This document shows, piece by piece, positions 14,305-15,971 of a stretch of 15,971 nucleotides of DNA; positions within the stretch are counted from its first letter, which is position 1, and each line of letters opens with the position of its first letter. The DNA is taken from positions 1-15,971 of the forward strand of contig CAJTOI010000039.1 in NCBI GenBank assembly GCA_910577925.1. The letters are read 5' to 3'. The notes under the pieces were generated by a model. It saw nothing but the letters and a program-made list of their open reading frames with translations. It was not told where the DNA came from and made no database searches. Both the position numbers and the translations under genes were made by a program. Source of the stretch: an uncultured Roseburia sp. (GTDB taxonomy: Bacteria > Bacillota > Clostridia > Lachnospirales > Lachnospiraceae).

Positions 14305-14802
14305 TTATTTGCCGCAGCCCGGGTCGAACGCCGGGTTGCAGACGTAGAAATTCTTGCTGTCAAGCTCCTCCTGCACCATGCGCAGGCCTTCGCCGAAACG
14401 CTGGAAGTGTACGATTTCACGTGCACGAAGGAAACGGATCGGGTCGCATACCTCAGGATCTTTTACCAGGCGGAGAATGTTGTCATAGGTGGAGCGGGCC
14501 TTCTGCTCTGCTGCCATATCCTCAAACAGATCCGTGATGACATCTCCTTTGCACTGGAATTCACAGGCGTTAAACGGTACGCCGCCGGCTGCCTGCGGCC
14601 AGATGCCGGCCGTGTGGTCGACGTAGTAGGGGGCAAGACCGGCTTCCTCGAGCTGCTCGGCGCTTAAGCCCTTTGTGAGCTGCCGGACGATGGCGGCCAC
14701 CATCTCAAGGTGCGCAAGCTCTTCGGTACCCAGAGAAGCAGCGGTAATGTTCCACTTATTGTATTTTCGGACGGGCATGAAACGGTGGGATTCCCGATAC
14801 AT
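14305..14802 (-). pseudogene. 5'-truncated manganese catalase / spore coat CotJC-like gene
   Basis: The reading frame has 165 codons, but resemblance to the CotJC/manganese-catalase family begins only near residue 19 (ITAASLGTEELAHLEM), about position 14748. The first 18 residues look like read-through from foreign DNA. Roughly 55-60 N-terminal residues of the family are missing. Of the manganese ligands known from Lactiplantibacillus catalase (Glu35, Glu66, His69, Glu148, His181), the counterparts of the last four are visible as Glu28, His31, Glu99 (MAAEQKAR) and His132 (EIVHFQRF). The counterpart of Glu35 is lost with the N-terminus. The gene is therefore probably inactive. CotJC proteins are spore-coat components, which hints at a spore-forming ancestry. 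No cotJA or cotJB is nearby. Confidence 0.75.
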
Positions 14803-14952
14803 AGCTTTTCGACATTTGAGAGGATAAAGAAGTATGATGAAAATGAGGATGCGGGGAATGTCGGGAAGCCTTATTCTATCGAAGTTAGAGATACGGAAAG
14901 AACGATAACTATATATGGCATTGCTTCAACGAGATTTGATATAGCAGGTTAA
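14755..14952 (+). pseudogene. 3' fragment of an unidentified gene at the junction
   Basis: An open stretch of about 65 codons reads LIVFSDGHETVGFPIHSF and continues to a TAA at 14950. A hairpin terminator follows seven bases later. It has no start codon or ribosome site of its own; upstream of about 14755 the frame runs into antisense cotJC sequence. It is best read as the 3' end of a gene whose 5' part was lost at the same breakpoint that truncated cotJC. I do not recognise the family. Confidence 0.5.
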
Positions 14953-14958
14953 ATTGTG

Positions 14959-15000
14959 TCAGACCTATTTGTTTTATTGTGGACAAGTAGGTCTGATTTT
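14959..15000 (+). terminator. Intrinsic terminator after the gene fragment
   Basis: The arms TCAGACCTATTTGT (14959-14972) and ACAAGTAGGTCTGA (14983-14996) pair over 14 positions with one G-U pair and are followed by TTTT. This supports the view that the preceding fragment is the end of a once-real transcription unit. Confidence 0.75.
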
Positions 15001-15019
15001 ATGTAGTAAAGCACACAAG
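15001..15019 (+). repeat. 19-bp direct repeat, copy 1 (candidate AbiEi site)
   Basis: ATGTAGTAAAGCACACAAG occurs here and again, identical, at 15079. This copy lies about 30 bp upstream of the -35 of the abiE promoter. The repeats are likely binding sites for the autoregulatory antitoxin (inference). Confidence 0.7.
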
Positions 15020-15051
15020 TATAAGATTTGAAGTTGTTCGATTTGATTCGC

Positions 15052-15080
15052 TTGATTTTTTTGCGTTGAATAGATATAAT
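15052..15080 (+). promoter_or_regulatory. Promoter of the abiE operon
   Basis: TTGATT (15052-15057), a 17-bp spacer and TATAAT (15075-15080) form a good sigma-A promoter. It would give a leader of about 110 nt before the antitoxin ATG. Confidence 0.7.
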
Positions 15081-15097
15081 GTAGTAAAGCACACAAG
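15079..15097 (+). repeat. 19-bp direct repeat, copy 2, over the transcription start
   Basis: This is an exact second copy of ATGTAGTAAAGCACACAAG, 78 bp from the first. It begins in the last two bases of the -10 and covers the expected start site, an ideal operator position for repression. Confidence 0.7.
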
Positions 15098-15137
15098 CGA
15101 TAAAAAATTTATGCGTATTTTAGTGCAGAGGTGAAAG

Positions 15138-15157
15138 TTTGGAAGTAAACTTCCAAA
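15138..15157. promoter_or_regulatory. Palindrome in the abiE leader
   Basis: TTTGGAAGT and ACTTCCAAA form perfect 9-bp arms around AA. It could be a protein-binding site or a hairpin in the leader RNA. Confidence 0.5.
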
Positions 15158-15167
15158 TCTACCTGAA

Positions 15168-15186
15168 TGACGCAGTAAATGCGTCA
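15168..15186. promoter_or_regulatory. Palindrome abutting the abiEi ribosome site
   Basis: TGACGCA and TGCGTCA form perfect 7-bp arms around GTAAA, ending right before GAAGGAGG. In RNA the hairpin could limit ribosome access; as DNA it could be another operator. Its centre GCAGTAAATGC loosely echoes GTAGTAAAGC of the direct repeats. Confidence 0.45.
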
Positions 15187-15199
15187 GAAGGAGGAAATA

Positions 15200-15808
15200 A
15201 TGCTAACACAAAATGATATAAGAATACTAAGCAAAATATTTTCTGATTATGGCTATGTCATGACAACGGCACAGCTTACAAATGAAAAATTGTTTTATAG
15301 AGATATTCAACGTATGCTGGAACAAGGATTGATTGAAAGAATAAAAAGGGGCTGTTACCATTGGGTGGATGACTATGGTACGAGTGAGGTGGTTATTGTC
15401 AACCGCCTGTTCCCTGATGCAGTTCTTTGTATGGAAACAGCCCTTTTCTATTATAGATACAGTGACAGGAATCCCGCTGAATGGAATATTACCATTGACA
15501 AAAATACTTCCAGAAAGCGTACAAATATTGATTATCCTTTCATTAAGGCTTATCGGGTGGAGCCAGAGCTGCTTTTCATTGGAAAAACAAAAGGAGAAAT
15601 TGACTTCCAAGAAGTTCATATTTATGACCGTGACCGTACCATTTGTGATGTGCTGAGGAATATGAATAAGATGGATAAAGAGATTTTTAATAAGGCAATA
15701 CAAGGCTATGTAAAAGACCAGAAAAAAAATATTCCGAACCTTATGCAGTACGCAAAGACTTTGCGGGTGCAAAAGCGTGTAAAGGATTTGATTGGAGTGT
15801 GGTTGTAA
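15200..15808 (+). CDS. abiEi: AbiEi-type antitoxin / transcriptional regulator
   Basis: This 202-residue protein has an N-terminal winged helix-turn-helix (1-58: MTTAQLTNEKLFYRDIQRML, then GLIERIKRGCYHW) and a C-terminal domain with the family motif HIYDRDRTICDVLR (140-153). In known AbiE systems this protein represses its own operon and neutralises the AbiEii nucleotidyltransferase toxin as a type IV antitoxin, giving phage abortive infection and plasmid stability. The start ATG at 15200 was chosen because AGGAGG sits six bases upstream; an in-frame ATG at 15179 lies inside a palindrome and lacks a site. The stop overlaps the next start by one base (TAATG), so the pair is translationally coupled. 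The AT-rich composition, unlike the GC-rich genes to the left, suggests transfer. Confidence 0.9.
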   Translation: MLTQNDIRILSKIFSDYGYVMTTAQLTNEKLFYRDIQRMLEQGLIERIKRGCYHWVDDYGTSEVVIVNRLFPDAVLCMETALFYYRYSDRNPAEWNITIDKNTSRKRTNIDYPFIKAYRVEPELLFIGKTKGEIDFQEVHIYDRDRTICDVLRNMNKMDKEIFNKAIQGYVKDQKKNIPNLMQYAKTLRVQKRVKDLIGVWL

Positions 15809-15971
15809 TGACAGATAAGGCGGCGTCCGTTCTTGCAAAATTGAAAAACAAAGCTAAGATTTCCGGAATTAGCTATCAACAGTGTTTGCAGTTGTTTATG
15901 CAGGAGGAATTTTTGCGGAAACTTTCAAAATCTGGTTATGAAGACAATCTTATTCTGAAAGGCGGATTGTT
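15808..15971 (+). CDS. abiEii: AbiEii-type nucleotidyltransferase toxin, N-terminal part (cut by window end)
   Basis: Only the first 54 codons are in the window: MTDKAASVLAKLKNKAKISG, a helical LQLFMQEEFLRKLS segment, then LILKGGLL. In the AbiEii/AbiGii nucleotidyltransferase family, an LKGG-type motif near residue 50 begins the catalytic fold. The family transfers nucleotides to its targets, and the toxin arrests growth when not balanced by the antitoxin. The ATG overlaps the antitoxin stop by one base. The catalytic aspartates lie beyond the edge, so activity cannot be judged. Confidence 0.85.
   Translation, partial: MTDKAASVLAKLKNKAKISGISYQQCLQLFMQEEFLRKLSKSGYEDNLILKGGL

Noticed and set aside
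14710..14952. Plus-strand frame 14710-14952 as an intact 80-residue gene
   Set aside because: Its first part is antisense to the cotJC-like sequence and there is no ribosome site. Only the part after about 14755 looks like a genuine gene end.
15001..15097. Direct repeats as a CRISPR array or transposon ends
   Set aside because: There are only two copies, 19 bp long, with a promoter between them and no cas or transposase gene. Operator sites are a better reading.
15179..15199. ATG at 15179 as start of the antitoxin
   Set aside because: It lies in a palindrome without a ribosome site, whereas ATG 15200 has AGGAGG at ideal spacing.

Overview
The window looks like a chromosome segment from an anaerobic Firmicute of the Lachnospiraceae (Clostridia) type. 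This is inferred from strong GGAGG ribosome sites, sigma-A and sigma-D/28-like promoters, a YtrA-type GntR/ABC operon, a spore-coat CotJC-type manganese catalase remnant, and long proteins resembling Lachnospiraceae-restricted families. No rRNA or tRNA genes, CRISPR array or intact insertion sequence were seen. The left 14.7 kb is GC-rich (63% in the sample 13381-13440). The right end is AT-rich (33% in 15241-15300) and looks acquired.

Layout. (1) 15-2007, minus strand: a three-gene operon of a YtrA-like GntR repressor, an ABC ATPase and an ABC-2-type permease. Its genes overlap by 4 and 7 nt, its promoter is near consensus with an overlapping palindromic operator, and it ends at a hairpin terminator. 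(2) 2081-4737, plus strand: a motility-type unit. A sequence very close to the flagellar sigma-28 consensus precedes a structured leader, a LytTR response regulator whose phospho-acceptor Asp is replaced by Glu, a cysteine-free protein resembling the FliD C-terminal region, and an unrecognised cysteine-rich protein. (3) 4732-5832, minus strand: a HisC/CobD-like PLP enzyme. It ends in the same palindromic hexamer as the plus-strand gene, and its promoter overlaps that of the next operon.

(4) 5910-12769, plus strand: the main candidate for an undescribed system. It has four tightly spaced genes: an 1184-residue protein with Ig-like N-terminal domains followed by a helical solenoid; a 411-residue Hsp70/actin-fold protein with degenerate phosphate loops; a 268-residue TPR-like protein; and a 390-residue coiled-coil protein with two central membrane spans. 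None has a signal peptide. Together they suggest a membrane-tethered, chaperone-like or cytoskeleton-like assembly facing the cytoplasm, but the function is unknown. A type-B carboxylesterase gene follows (12808-14184), then a perfect 15-bp bidirectional terminator.

(5) 14305-14952: a rearrangement junction where a 5'-truncated cotJC-like gene abuts the 3' end of an unrelated gene on the other strand. (6) 14953-15971: an AT-rich AbiE type IV toxin-antitoxin/abortive-infection locus. The antitoxin is complete and the toxin is cut by the window edge. Its promoter is near consensus and is accompanied by a 19-bp direct repeat and two palindromes that are candidate AbiEi operators.
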